In this document: piece by piece, positions 25,561 through 39,414 of the stretch
Numbering within the stretch: the first letter of the stretch is position 1
How the letters are laid out: each line of letters opens with the position of its first letter
Translations under genes and position numbers: made by a program
From: Diadema setosum
Lineage: Eukaryota; Echinodermata; Echinoidea; Diadematoida; Diadematidae
DNA: 64,000 bases
Assembly: GCA_033980235.1 (NCBI GenBank)
Contig: CM067064.1
Span: 27,901,781-27,965,780 of the forward strand
Direction: 5' to 3'
The notes under the pieces: model-generated
Told to the model about the DNA's origin: nothing
Seen by the model: only the letters and a program-made list of their open reading frames with translations
Database searches by the model: none

Positions 25561-25708
25561 GGTTAGGGTTTGTTGTGGCATATCAAGTGTTTGAATGATG
25601 ATACCATGAAGTACGAAAGTGCATATATTATCGCCGCCAAGTACCCCTTTCTCTGAACAAAATTCCATTCCTCTGTTCCTCCTTACCATACCAGGTCTGT
25701 CCCCAGTC

Positions 25709-28700
25709 ATGGCTGGCACGGTAAAGGCCATTGACAGGCGGTCAGTCCATCAGATCTGTTCTGGCCAGGTTGTTCTCAATCTGGCCACGGCCATCAAGGA
25801 ACTGGTAGAAAATAGTTTGGATGCAGGAGCAACTAATATTGGTGAGTCCGACAAGATCACGGTGGTTTCGCTGGGCCCAAGGAGTTTATTGTAACGAGAG
25901 CTGACTGTATCTTTAGGATATTGTTCAATTGTTGAAGAGTTTGATACCCATCTTTTATTGTTGTTGTTGTTGTTGTTGTTAATTTGTTAAACAAAATTTG
26001 ATTTGTAATATGATTTTGTATGTTACGTTGTATAATGAAGAGGAAATAAATAAATTTGTAAAAGAAAAAAAAAATATTGGTGAGTCCACTGAAGATAAAA
26101 CAAGCAGTCATGGTCCAAATCCACCCTATCAGTCACTCTGACAGTATTACTTAGTGCAGATTTTTATAAGTGATCGAAATGCATTGTTTAAATGTTCAAC
26201 ATTTTACCATAATGATATTTGTTGGTAACTGACTAATAGATTTAGCCATTGTTATTTTATCATTTACAGTGTACTATTTTTACTTAGTGTGAAATTGAGT
26301 ATTTGTCATGCTGATTTGTGACATCACAGACTCAATGACACAGACATGTATGCATAAACAGATGGTAGTAGAGTTTTGATTTCTGCACATAGACAAATAA
26401 GACTAATTACCTCTGCCAAGGGAGGAGGTTATGTTTATGTTACCGTTGGTTGGTTTGTTTGTTTGTTTGTTTGTTTGTTAGTTAGTTAGTTAGTTTGTCC
26501 ATGTGCAAAAAGTAGTTAACGGATTTGGATGAAACTTGCAGGAAAGGTTTAGAATGATACAAGTAACAGATGATTAAATTTTGGTAGTGATCCGAGAATT
26601 TTTGGGGAATTTATGAAGGATTTTTTATATTTTGGCAGGGAGGGTCAAAGAACTTGGGAGTTCAGGCTGCGCGTATTTGAGGTTTGCATGCGCGCACTAA
26701 AGTGCGTACTCTAGTTTCTGCTAGGGCGAGACGCGCCGTGCAGCTGAGGGTTTATGACGTAACAAAGGCTTCTATATTGGGAAATCGGGCGACTTTCAGC
26801 ACAGAATGTTATAAGTACGTATGGATGGAAATCACTGATACCTATCTCATGGAAGAACAAGATCAGTGATGGAAATGAGCTGCATGCTTGGCAGAGGTCT
26901 GCGCTCTCAGAGTGCTTCTCTAGTTATTTATAAGTTAGATACTATCACTACTCAGTAATTACGATACACAGAGAAAGTTGTTGTGCACTTTTGTTTTGCC
27001 AATTTAAATGTTCTATCATTTAAGCACAAGTATGCACACTGGAGTACAGGGAATAATAATGATAAGAATTAAATCACTTTCACTTGCCATGCCAGCTGAG
27101 AGATGCAATATTTTGTTTATCATATGTCATTATGATATGTTCTGAGAAATGAAGCATTCTTTTATTTACTATTGTTAAATTTACTTCTCTACACTGTTCA
27201 CTCGCCAGAAATCAAGCTGAAGGAGTATGGCAGCGAATCTCTTGAAGTGTCTGACAACGGATCTGGAGTAGAGGAGAGTAACTTCCAGGGGCTCAGTAAG
27301 AAATAATGATATTGTTACGGTCAAGTTCACACAAATGAATGCAAGGTGTACTAAGTGAATCGAAATAGATTTAAATCTTCCAAAGCTTATTAGGAGTTTG
27401 CTTAACAATCAGTTTCCATCTGTAATAATAATTCTTGCTTAGAGCATCACAGTGAAGTTAACCATAACAATTTAATGTTACATGGGATCGTTTCAGTGAA
27501 AGGTAACTCAAACTCAAATGTACAGATAATGTAAAACCTGGCTAGGGTTTTACCCTAAGAGAACCAATGTCGGGGCCCAACTTGTCTGCAACGTGGCAGA
27601 GAGGTGATGCTAGATGCTATCACATGGAGAACGCGTCGAGGAATGGGGTCGTTGACGAATCAGCGGGCGATTCTCGGCTTGCAGCTTTGGACTATGTCAG
27701 ACAGAAGGGCGTTGGCCGCTGGGTGCTGGTTGCCATTCACACTGTCTCCACCAAGACCTCCACCAAGTCAGCAACTCATTTCCACCCATATACACATGCA
27801 ATTTTCCATGATATATATAGAAGCACTGTACTGGATTCAAACTCAAATTAGTAAATCACCTGTGCAGTTTTTTTTTTTTCTCTGTGTTAAATGGACATAC
27901 TTTTAACCAGAGCCTACGATAAATGGATATGCCACATTTCCACACCTGTGAGGAATCATAAACATTTCAGAGGCAGCAGGTGAAGGTGTGATAATTAGTC
28001 AATCCAGTTTTTGTACCAGTTGATGATTGCCTACTCTGACAGCAGTTTCACACATGAATATGATTAATCATAGATTGTAATCAGGCAGATGAAACCTCAG
28101 TGAAAAGAAAGCCTGTAGCAAAGTTAATCACCCAGACATGCATGAATTGGCATGTGATGTGTGACATATTCTCGAGTCATCATCACTTTCCCAGGCTACC
28201 CTGGATTAAAAAAAACAAAAACAAAAACAAAAAGCAAAGAATGAATAGATAAATACAATACTATGTGCAAGTAATCAGAATCAAGGACTATGAATCTTGT
28301 TTATTTTCATGCTTGTGTCTTTGGTTGTTATGGTGTTGGTATGAAATTTGTAGGTTATGGATTCACCTGTTTGTTTATGTTTGCAGCTCTCAAGCATCAT
28401 ACGTCCAAATTGAGTGACTTCTCAGACCTGAGCACGGTGGACACGTTTGGGTTCCGGGGAGAAGCTCTTAGCTCATTGTGTGCCCTCAGGTATGATCTTT
28501 CACATTTTGGTCAGTCCAAGTAACATATGTTCATCACCAAAACATAAAGATTTTATAAAACACAATGTTCAGTAGAATTTTAGGGCTGTAATAATCTTTT
28601 CTAATCATTAGCAGGCCATTCAGTTGAAAAACAACAAATTTTCAATAAATATTTATTATTTGACATTCATATCTTAAAAAATCGATATCAGTCTGGCATT

Positions 28701-31700
28701 ACATACATTTGCCAAAAAATTGTCATTTTGGCAAATATTCTAATAGACTGCTTGTTCGAAGCAATTTTGGGGCCAAGTTTTGCTCTCATTAAAGTGCTCT
28801 AAAATTGTGCTCTGTATTGGGGGGGGGGGGGGGAGGGTAATGCACATTGGAAACAAAAATTAACCCGCCATCCCTGAAATGTACCCTTTTACTGTGGAAA
28901 TACCCACCAATTCTACCCTCGCCTTCTGCTACAGTGATCTCATAGTTGTGACATGTCACCAGTCTGCCGCTGTTGGAACCAAGTTGACCTATGACCACGA
29001 TGGACGGATCCTCCATCAAGCTCCCTGCCCAAGACAGGTATTACAATAGCTGAGTCACTTGCGCATGTATTTTGTTTGAGAAGACCTGTTATCTAGAGAC
29101 AAGTGTAAACATAGAGGGTGTATTTTTTTTTTCACTCGTGCAGTGAATGCTTGAGTTTATCTCATGTCTTGTTACAAAATCACATGATAGTCTGCATGAT
29201 GTTTGTGATTTTCAATTCACCTTTATCCATTGGTTGGTTTATCATTCAGGAATGTAGTAATCCAGAACAAAACTAACAATGATATCATGTCCAGTTAATC
29301 AAGAGTAAATTACTTACTAACGATTATAGCTTACTAACTAGCTAGAATGCAGACCTTTTGAGGAAATACGAATGTTACTTGTTAGTTCTCAACTAATTAT
29401 TGTGTAAAGCTAGAATTTTCAGTGAATTTGGGTCGCACACCGACCCAGCCATAACTTCTTAGCTTAGCTTGTGTTGTCCAATTCATGTTGTATTTTACAG
29501 CAAGGTACCACTGTCATGCTCCAGAACCTGTTCTCAACTCTACCTGTCAGACACAAAGAATTCCTCAGGAACTTGAAGAAGGTACTGAATAAGTATGGAC
29601 ACATTTTCTTTCAATGATGACAAATAAAGATACAATAAAGCAAAAATAATGTCTCTCATCTGAGGAAGGGTGGCTCAAAGCTTTCTCTTGTATTTCAAGC
29701 AGGTGGCTCAAAGCTTTCTCTTGTATTTCAAGCAGGTATTGAAAAGGGATCTTTTTATCTTGGAAAATGACATGAAATGCATGATCATCTGTGTTCTTGT
29801 TTTTTTTTAAAGCAGAAATTTATAGAGAATCTAGAAATATGACAAGTTTGATATCTACGGAAAGCTAAGAAGCAAGTTAACAAAACTGGATATCTTTTAG
29901 ACGATGTAACTTTACCCCCAAACTGTTTTTGAGATTGAAAAAACACCCAATTTCCATGACTGCGTAGCTCCGTTCGCTACAAGAAACATCGGATTTGAGC
30001 GACGTCACCAAATGTGTATGAGCTGATTTGCCGTACGGCTATATGAGACCTGCTCTGGCAAAACCCGGAACTTCTTGGCAAATGTGATTTCGCACTATAG
30101 CCCGAAAAAGGTAAAAAAATGACCTACCTCAGGGACCAAATTGACATTTTGGTACCACGTTGTAGGGGAAATTTTCTAGTTTCTGATTGATATCAACAAC
30201 ATTTCGAAATACAACCTACAAAGTGTGGAATTTTGAAGAGAAAAGTGGGATGTCAATCTCAAAACTTAGCCAAAATCTTACGTCTAAAGACCAAATCGCC
30301 TTTGCTTACGGCGAAAATGACTGTTCTTTTGGCGAATGTGTCTTAGATATTCTGCGTTGAACCCTGACACATTTGGTACCTACAGAAAGCTCTACCTCTG
30401 CTTATTCCAAATATGGTCATGGCATAATGTCATGCTACTCACTTTCATTCATAAATTCGTCTGAAACGTGTAAGTTTATGCAAATCGTCTCCCAGACGTG
30501 TAAACAGCCTTGTTGATCAAAATACGTGTTCACGATCGGTCAACTGCGCCGAGGACCCCCTTGTTTACAAGCAACCTACGTGTTATACTATGGGGATCGC
30601 TGCAGCAGCGGTGCATGCTTGCATGCAACACGTGTATTGTGACTGCTGCTCAGCACGGAAATGTTGCAGTTTCCCGCTTTGTTAGACTGTTTTTTTAGCA
30701 AGTTGAGGTAGAAATTAGAATTTAAACCAACACACAAGAGAAAAAGAAGGTCACATTTATGTAACAAACCTTCATCATGCCATTTGGAAGAAGAATCAAG
30801 CTGAAATCATGGCATCAAGGAATACATGTACCTCTTCACTGCCGATTCTGCTGGTACTGTTGTGCGTACACCTGATCACGGCAATCGCGAATCTTGAGCT
30901 GATTACGGTAAGTTTTGTGCTTTTCAAATGTCGGATTTCCATAAATTTATGGGTGTAAAAATGATTTCTAATCAATTACAGCTCTTTGACTTAGTTATCA
31001 TCCTTCATGAATATGTAAGATTGCCTCAGCTGTACGCAATTCCCCCACAATGATCAATTTGTTGTGTCAATAATAACAGCAAATTGTGGCTGTACGATGG
31101 AACAGCTGATCATGGCGATCGTGAATCTTGAGCTGACGATAGGTTTTGTGCTTTTAAAACTTTGTTTTTCCGTTAATTTATGGGTGTAAAAAACGATTCC
31201 AATGAACACAAACAAACAAACAATTTCACGACGTGAATATATAGTTTTTGCGGACGATTCATTCTAGATTGACAACAAATTACACATCAACTTCCTGAAA
31301 AGTGCACACAGTTTGCCTATAGATACGTAAATCCCACTGGGTTGCATACACATTTGGTGACGTCGCAGATTTGGCACTTTTCGTAGCCGCATCGACCTTT
31401 TTCCAGTGCTCAAATTTGGTAAAAATAAAGATTCTTATATTCAAAGCAGAGACAACTTTATTGCATGATTTATGTCAGAAATTAATCAAAATAACATTAA
31501 ATGATGGAAAACAGTCATTTTATATGATAGTATTTCCTATAAATTTCTTCTTTAATCATCTCTCACCAGTCCTGATGTGATTAATACAATTTTGTCAGTA
31601 CACTGTTCAGTAAAAGTTGCAAAATCAATTTCTTCGATCTGATAGCAGCATTTCTAAATTCTTTCAACTAATTGTTCATGCCACAAATCATGGGAAGATG

Positions 31701-34700
31701 CATTTTTGGCACACTGAAAGTCCCTTAGATATATGTTTTTATTGTTACTTTATGACAAAACCTTATATAGTGACTGAAGACTGCCAGTGAAGAGCACTTT
31801 GTCCAAGCCATCTGTACAACAATGATATAGTCTGTATTTTAAAGGTACTGTTTACCGTTGAGAGCAGTGATGAAAAAAATGTTTCAGATATCACATTTGA
31901 TGCATATGTGTAGGTCAGTTGTATCATAAAACATTCTACCATATACAAATTTTGATGAATAATAAAGCCTAAAATGTATGGAGATATCACTACTTTTCTG
32001 ACTAAACCGTAACTGTAGAAAGTTTAGTCTAGAAGCAATTTTATCGCAACTATTGTTTACATTTTGTATATTTTACAATACTTAACATTGATTACACTGA
32101 TTAACTTCTTTTTTTTTTTGCACTGGTTGTTTCTCTCTCTAACTCACATTTCAGAACTGTTTTTGAAGTACTAAAGCTTGGCTTTTATTTTATCTGCAAA
32201 TGGTTAACAATGCCTTTAATGTTTTGTGTCAGGAATTCACCAAGATGGTCCAAGTTCTCCAAGCCTACTGCATCATTGCATCAGGAGTGAAGCTGACGTG
32301 CACCAACCAGACTGGAAATGGGTGACGATAATGCACATTTTGATAATAATTAATAATGTTAGTGGAGTCTTATAAAGCACTCCAACTACCCATAAATTGC
32401 GACCAATTACTGCTCTCCCTTCTGATGTCTTCTGTAGTACTCCACCAAGAAGGTTATGTTCATGCTGTCACCAGCCTGTTTGCTTGCTCTCTCATGACTA
32501 TGCTGCAGGGCAGTTTCTGAATTTAACTTCTGTAAAATACGATATTTTCGAGGCATGAAATTTTTGCAAATTGGAGTCGTCGGCCTTTTTGGCAGCATGT
32601 AATTTTTGCAAGTTGCCTCTAACATTCAATGTGTATAGTGTGGACAAGAACTTTCATGTGTGTTTTAATTTCGTGAATCTAATAGCTCTCGCGAAATCCT
32701 CGAAATCAAAATGCACAAGAACATTCCTCGCTTTACATTATGTATTTCCTCAGATGATGCTCAGGATATTTTGGCAAGAAACAAAAACCAAAAGCAAAAT
32801 ACAGAGTAACCTTTGTGACAACTGTAATATAACAAATGTACCATTGTCTCTGATTCTTGCCATCAGGAAGAAATCTCTGGTGGTATCCACTAATGGGACA
32901 GCAACTATGAAGGACAGTGTCACCAATGTGTTTGGCTCCAAGCAGGCGAGTATCATTCCCGTCCATCTTGCCTCTTTGCTTCTTTTCTTTGTTTGGAAAT
33001 CCTTCCATCATTGTGTGAGTTTCCCTGTGTGTACAATCTACAATTCCTGTATTTTTTTTCTGTTTGTTATTTGAATATATTCATTTCAGATTCAGAGTCC
33101 AAAGTGGGGCATTAATTGTACATTTTCATCTTCTTCTTGTAAAATGCATGGTCAGATTTTCACCAGACTTGGCAGGTGTTAATGCAAGAATGTTAGAATA
33201 TGCATTTGTGCAAATTTCTATAATCCTTTCATTGCCATCTCTTTGAAATTGCAGTACCCTTTTGATAACCCTTTAATTCTCAATACCTCAGTACAAATTT
33301 CTATGACCCTTTCGTTGCCAACTCTATGACATTGCAGTACCCTTTTTATTAATCCTTTAATTCTCAGAGTCTATACAACCTTTCATTTTGCAGAAAACTT
33401 TCTATAACCCTTTCATTGCCAGCTCTTTGACATTGCAGTACCCTTTTGGTAACCCTTTCATTCTCAGAGTCTATACACCATTTCATTTTAGAGACCACTA
33501 TAACCCATTCATTGCCAGCTCTTTCAAATTGCTGTACCCTTTTGATAACCCTTTCATTCTCAGAGTCTATACACCCTTTCATTTTGCAAAACAGTTTCTA
33601 TAAACCTTTCATTGCCAGCATTTCAAAAAACAATACCCTTTTGATAACCCTTCAATTCTCAGTACCTCTTTACACCCTTTCATTTTGCAGAACAGTTTTT
33701 ATAACCCTTTCATTCCCAGCCCTTTCAAATTGCAGTACTCTTTTGATAACCCTTTCATTCTCAGAGTCTATACACCCTTTCATTTGCAGAACAGTTTCTA
33801 TAACCCTTTCATTGCCAGCCCTTTCAAATTGCAGTACTCTTTTGATAACCCTTTCATTCTCAGAGTCTATACACCCTTTCATTTGCAGAACAGTTTCTAA
33901 AACCTTTCATTGCCAGCCCTTTCAAATTGTAGTACCCTTTTGGTATTTCTTTCCTTCTGAGAGTCTATACACCCTTTCATTTTGCAGAGCAGTTTCTGTA
34001 CCCCTTTCATTCCCAGCTCTTTCAAATTGCAGTACTCTTTTGATAACCCTTTCATTCTCAAAGTCTATACACCCTTTCATTTTGCAGTACAGTTTCTATA
34101 ACCCTTTTATTGCCAGCCCTTTCAAATTGCAGTACCCTTTTGATAACCCTTTCATTCTCAAAGTCTATACACCCTTTCATTTTGCAGTACCCTTTTGATA
34201 ACCCTTTCACTCTCAGAGTTTATACACTCTTTCATTTTGCAAAGCAGTTTCTATAACCATTTCATTCCGAGCCCTTTCAAATTGCAGTACCCTTTTGATA
34301 ACCCTTTCATTCTCAGTACCTTGATACACCCTAACATTTTTCAGGACAGTTTCTTTAACCCTTTCATTACCATCTCTTTCAAATTGCTGTACCCTTGTAA
34401 TAACCCTTTAATTTTCAGAGTCTTTACACCCTTTCATTTCGTAGAACGCTATAACCCTTTCATTGCCAGCTCTAAAGTCCGGTACTCTTTTGATAGCCCT
34501 TTCCTTCTCAGAATCTATACACCCTTTCATTTTGCAGGACATTTTCTATAATCCTCCTGTTGCCATTCGTGTCCTTGGCAAATCATTCGCGTGCACCTTG
34601 CAGCACCTTGATCTTGATTTTGATGCTCGACTGTTCTAAGCCCTGGTAGAATAAAAGAATTGTTTCATGCTTTCTGAACTTATCAGATGCAGAGTCTCCT

Positions 34701-37700
34701 TGAGTTCAACCAGTGTGAGCCGACGGCCGAGATCTGTGAGGAGTTTGGCATTAAACCCGAGAAACTTGGCAAAATCCCTTTCAGGTACATTGTGTCAGAG
34801 TTACTCCCATTTTTTGCTACTCATTGCCGTGTTTATCAGTAGTTCCCCCTAAAGCCTCATGTATCTTTCCTTATGGAAGCATATCTTAGATGATTGGAGT
34901 CACCCCTCTTGTTGAGTACATAATCCCATCATTTAAAAGCAGTGTTGTCCTTGTTTTAACCCAGTGAGGATGAGTCCCGAGTACTGTATAGGCGGAATGT
35001 TTCGCGAGGTTTTTATTTTTGCACATTTTGCAAGTGAGGTGCTATTCACGAAATTAAAAGCACATGAAAATAATGACTCTGATCCCGATATGAATGTGAC
35101 GTACACATATACATTTGCTCCGTTCCGTACAGTACTCCACAATCGCGAATTTAACAACTCATGAAATCGTCGGGAAGTTCCGATTCGCGAAAATGTAGAC
35201 TCCCTAAATATATGACGTATCCAGTATACTTGGGCAGGTGTCTATGGGAAATGCAGTCCGTCCTCAACGGGAAATGCAGTCCGTCCTCAACGGGTTAAGT
35301 GTGTGTATCTGTGTAATGTGTTCTCAGTCAATGCTCTTTGTTGACTGCTTTTTGTAAAGTTCCCTTTCCCATCTGAGTTACTGTGTCAAACGTGTTCCCA
35401 AAACTTGGTCTTTGTTTTTGACAATGGTTGCATCCCTGGGGGTGTTTCACATAGATGCACTTAAATCACACTCAAGCTATGGATGGCCATCACTACCCCT
35501 TATGAAATTGGAGTACCCCCTGAAGTACAACTGGTACTAATTGCCAGGCACAAGGGGCATGAACAGCAAGGTATAAACCACTTCCAACTAAAGTTTAAAT
35601 CAGTCTTTGTGAAACACCCCTTGAACTCATCAAATACTACCTCACCTCAGTATGACAGGCTTCATCTCAAAGTCTGACCACGGACAGGGGAGGAGTGCCG
35701 CAGACAGACAGTATTACTTCATCAACAGACGACCCTGCGACTTCCCAAAGGTAACAACCACCAAGAGCCTGGTTCTGACGCTGAAATTTACAATAGCGAG
35801 AGAAGATATGTGCCATTGTATTGTTGTGCGTCCATTAATTGCATCAACAGTAAAGGGGCTATGAAATCAAATATATTATGCCTCTTCATTCACATATGAT
35901 TAATTTTACAAGGATCATCATTCTATATTACAAAGTGGTTGAATATTGCTTAGAAGGCCTAGCAAGAAATAGTGTTTGACAAATTGAATAAAGTTATACA
36001 TTGTATGATTATTTTATTTGGAAAATAATAGTATTTATAAATGATGTATTTTTCAGCAATTTTCTGTCTTTCAGCTTCAATCAGTAACAGTTGAAAGTGC
36101 TAGACAGAAATCTTGACACCTGTTTGATTTGAATTGTAATGCTTGTATTATATAACAACTTGCTTTTATTTTTCTTTTATAGTTCTAAATTGTGATGGTG
36201 TTTCTGCTTTCTCATCTATTTGAGATCAGTGAAAATGTGCTGTGTGTGAATCTGTCAAAGACATTGCATGACCTTTTCCTCAATTTCATGATGTAGATAC
36301 CTTAAGAGCACATTCCATCAGATGAAATTATCAGATACCATGGTAAGGTTAATTTTCCAGCTGCATCAAATTACAACATCTCAAAAGTTAAAATAATTGT
36401 TTACCTGCTCTTGACGTAAGCGTGACATCAACAACTTTCAGACAGTGAATGCTGGGAAAAGATATGTTTCTACATCCACACTTCAGGTTTCCTTGTGCAT
36501 ATAATGATCTCTCTCCCTTAAAACAGGTGAGCAAGCAGATCAACGAAGTGTACCACATGTACAACAGGCATCAGTATCCCTTTGTTGTGCTGGACATCTC
36601 CCTGGCCAAAGGTTTGCCATATTCCCTGTTCACCCTTTAGTAGCTATTCTGTAGAAATGACTCCCTCCAAAACAACCAACCAACCAACCAAACAAACAAA
36701 CAAACAAACAAACATGCAAACAAACAAACAAACACACAAACAAACAAACAAACAAACAAACAAACAAGCAAACAAACAAGCAACAAACAAACAAACAAAC
36801 AAACAAACGGGTCAAGAATGGAGTAAATATAAGCCAGGTGTGATGTATGGTAATTGGATGGAAACGACAGTCCTTGTTCACTTTCAAGATGCATTGTTGC
36901 TGCAATGTGCATTTCAACAATTGAAGAGCTTGCTTCCAAAAGCCGCTAAATCCATTGCAAAATGATGCATTTAGCGCCTTCTGGAAGCAAGCTCTTCAAT
37001 TGTATAAATGATATATTTCGCAGTGTTTTTATTTCACATCTTGACTAATATCAGCGCAATTTACATCTCAGTGAAAAATTACCTATGGTAATACAAAATG
37101 TCAGAAGTTGCGTACATTTTAATAAAGTTATACCTCTTTTGCATGAGTATTCTTAAAGTTTTTATTCGTGCATACCTGTGTCTGGAGCAGAGCTTTAGTA
37201 CTGTTATTTTTTCCTCTAGCTTTTGTACCATCAGCTTTCATATTATGCATTGGTATAATAATTGCATTAATTTTAAATCAAAATAAATTTCTGCTATTTG
37301 AATCTAAATAATTACTGGTTACCAAAATTTCACCTGGGCAATAAAGTTGGCAACCATTATTAACAAGTATTATTCTTCCCGCTTATGGCGTCTGCTTATA
37401 GATGTCATTTGCCATCCAAGTTATGTATGTCAAAGTGTAAGATCAATTGCATCTGAGAGAGGCCACTAAAACTGAAGAAAAAAAAAGCCAAAACAAAAAA
37501 TTTCTGTCTGCTATATTTCTTTTCAGGAAAAGGAGAATGAATGTAGTGCATTGTAATTATATATTAGTCATATGCCCTGTGATTTTCTCTTCATTATTGC
37601 AGATGCAGTGGATGTTAACGTGACTCCAGACAAGAGAAAAATCTTGGTGCAAGAGGAAAAGACACTCCTTGCCATCCTGAAGGTGTGTTGAAATGTTGTT

Positions 37701-39378
37701 TTTTTTTCACTCTTCTCTTTTTGTTATACAATGAACAATCCAATGCAGACTTTGGATATCTTGTGCCAGGAGCAGAATTTGTTATGCCTCATTTACGTAG
37801 TGATTCATGATAGCCTCAAGACTTTGTTGACTAGGGCCCTGTCTTATCAAAAGATAAAATCGATTTTAAACTTCCTTGACGCATAGGCTGCCATAGACTT
37901 ATCATAGAAATCAACATTATAATCAATTCTAACTCTTCATAAAACAGGGCTTAGCTGTTACAAGCTATCACTGCAAACTGTGAAACTTTCGTCCACAAAT
38001 TGCCCGTGAAAAGTATTTAGATGTTTGAAAGTTTTTGCAGATTTCATGACGTAAGAAATATGGCATGAAAGACAAACGCGCCAACAGTCACTCACTGAAC
38101 TTTCAGCTAGCCAGTTAGGGCACTGATCCAAAGGAATTTTATTCAACCCGTAAAAACAGAATAAGGAGATTGAAAAAGAGAATTCCCTTTTTCATGTTCA
38201 ATATCAAATCCTAAGTTATGATGTCAATTCACAATGAGAAGCACCAGTTTTCCCCTTCCACTGTCCATTGCTACCTCCAGGAAAGCTGTTAAAGAAGAAT
38301 AAGTACATTCAGGAATTAGAATGGATTCATCTCTTCGAGAGCATCTCCAGTACAGTTTTATCACTACACAGTTGTAAGTCACTGCAGTTATAGTGTTGTG
38401 CTGTCATTATTTACTAGGCGTCACTTCAGACGATGTTTGAGCCTCGGTCATCTTCGTACGAGGTCAACCAGAAGCCCATGGCATCGGTCACTCCGTCCAG
38501 CCTCTCCCTGTCCAGTATGTTTGGCCGGGGCAGCCAATCTGGCAGTGGCCCCAGCCAGGGAGGCCAGAGTCCACTCGGTCAACAGCAGACTGGACAGAAT
38601 GGCAAGGCAGCATTCAAACTTAATCTGAGTTCTTTGAAAAGGTAACTCTCGTGGTTTTTATGGTATCATATCTTAGTAGCTAAGAAGTATGAAGCAAGAA
38701 TTGAGCTGACTAGGCCTAGGCCTGTGATAATTATCTTTATGCATACCCCCACCTCCCCCCCCCCCCCTTGAAAAAGGATATGTTCACCAAATTTCCCATG
38801 AAGATTGGTATTTCACTTTAGATAAGCTTGCATCAATATTTAGCAGTGACAAATGCTGGCGGCCTATGACTTTGCCTTCGTCGGTTACATTCTCTTTGCC
38901 GGGTTGTCTCCGTCCCACCCAACCGGTGGGAGAATATAAAAATGTCAAAACCCACTTTTATATTTTGATTATCAGTGAAATGTTGTGAAGTGTGCCTCTC
39001 GTAATTCATCTTCTTCTGCGACAGTCAGTTGATACCAATTTGATTGCCTTTATGGTGTTAATAAAAATAAGGGCTTCAGCTGTTAAGAAAAAATGTGATT
39101 CAGTATTGACAGAAATGATTATTTTAATGTATTTGAGTGTACTATTTTGACACAGTGTTCTGATTATTTGTTCTGTTCTCTCAGGTCTTTTGCTCATGCG
39201 AATCATCGCGATGAAGAGCAATCAGACAGAAAATCCAAACGTAAGTGAAAGGAAATCCCTGAACAGCTTCTCCAGTGAAGAGAATGTTGAAATGAAAGTT
39301 GATTTTCGTCAGTAACTTTGTGATGTTTGTAATGTTGTCTCTCAGATTTATACTGGATTTTTGTTGTTGTTGTTGTGG

Positions 39379-39414
<36 letters not shown>

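Noticed and set aside
25258..25731. 157-codon Lys/Arg/Glu-rich frame on the minus strand
   Set aside because: It is the reverse of the TTC/TTG tract plus PMS2 exon 1; composition is entirely repeat-driven.
33215..34560. CRISPR-like array of regular repeats
   Set aside because: Units are tandem without unique spacers, imperfect, and inside an animal intron; this is a minisatellite.
36582..36965. Thr/Lys/Gln/Asn-rich frame and its Cys/Leu/Phe/Val-rich reverse
   Set aside because: Both are translations of the (AAAC)n tract at 36669-36808.
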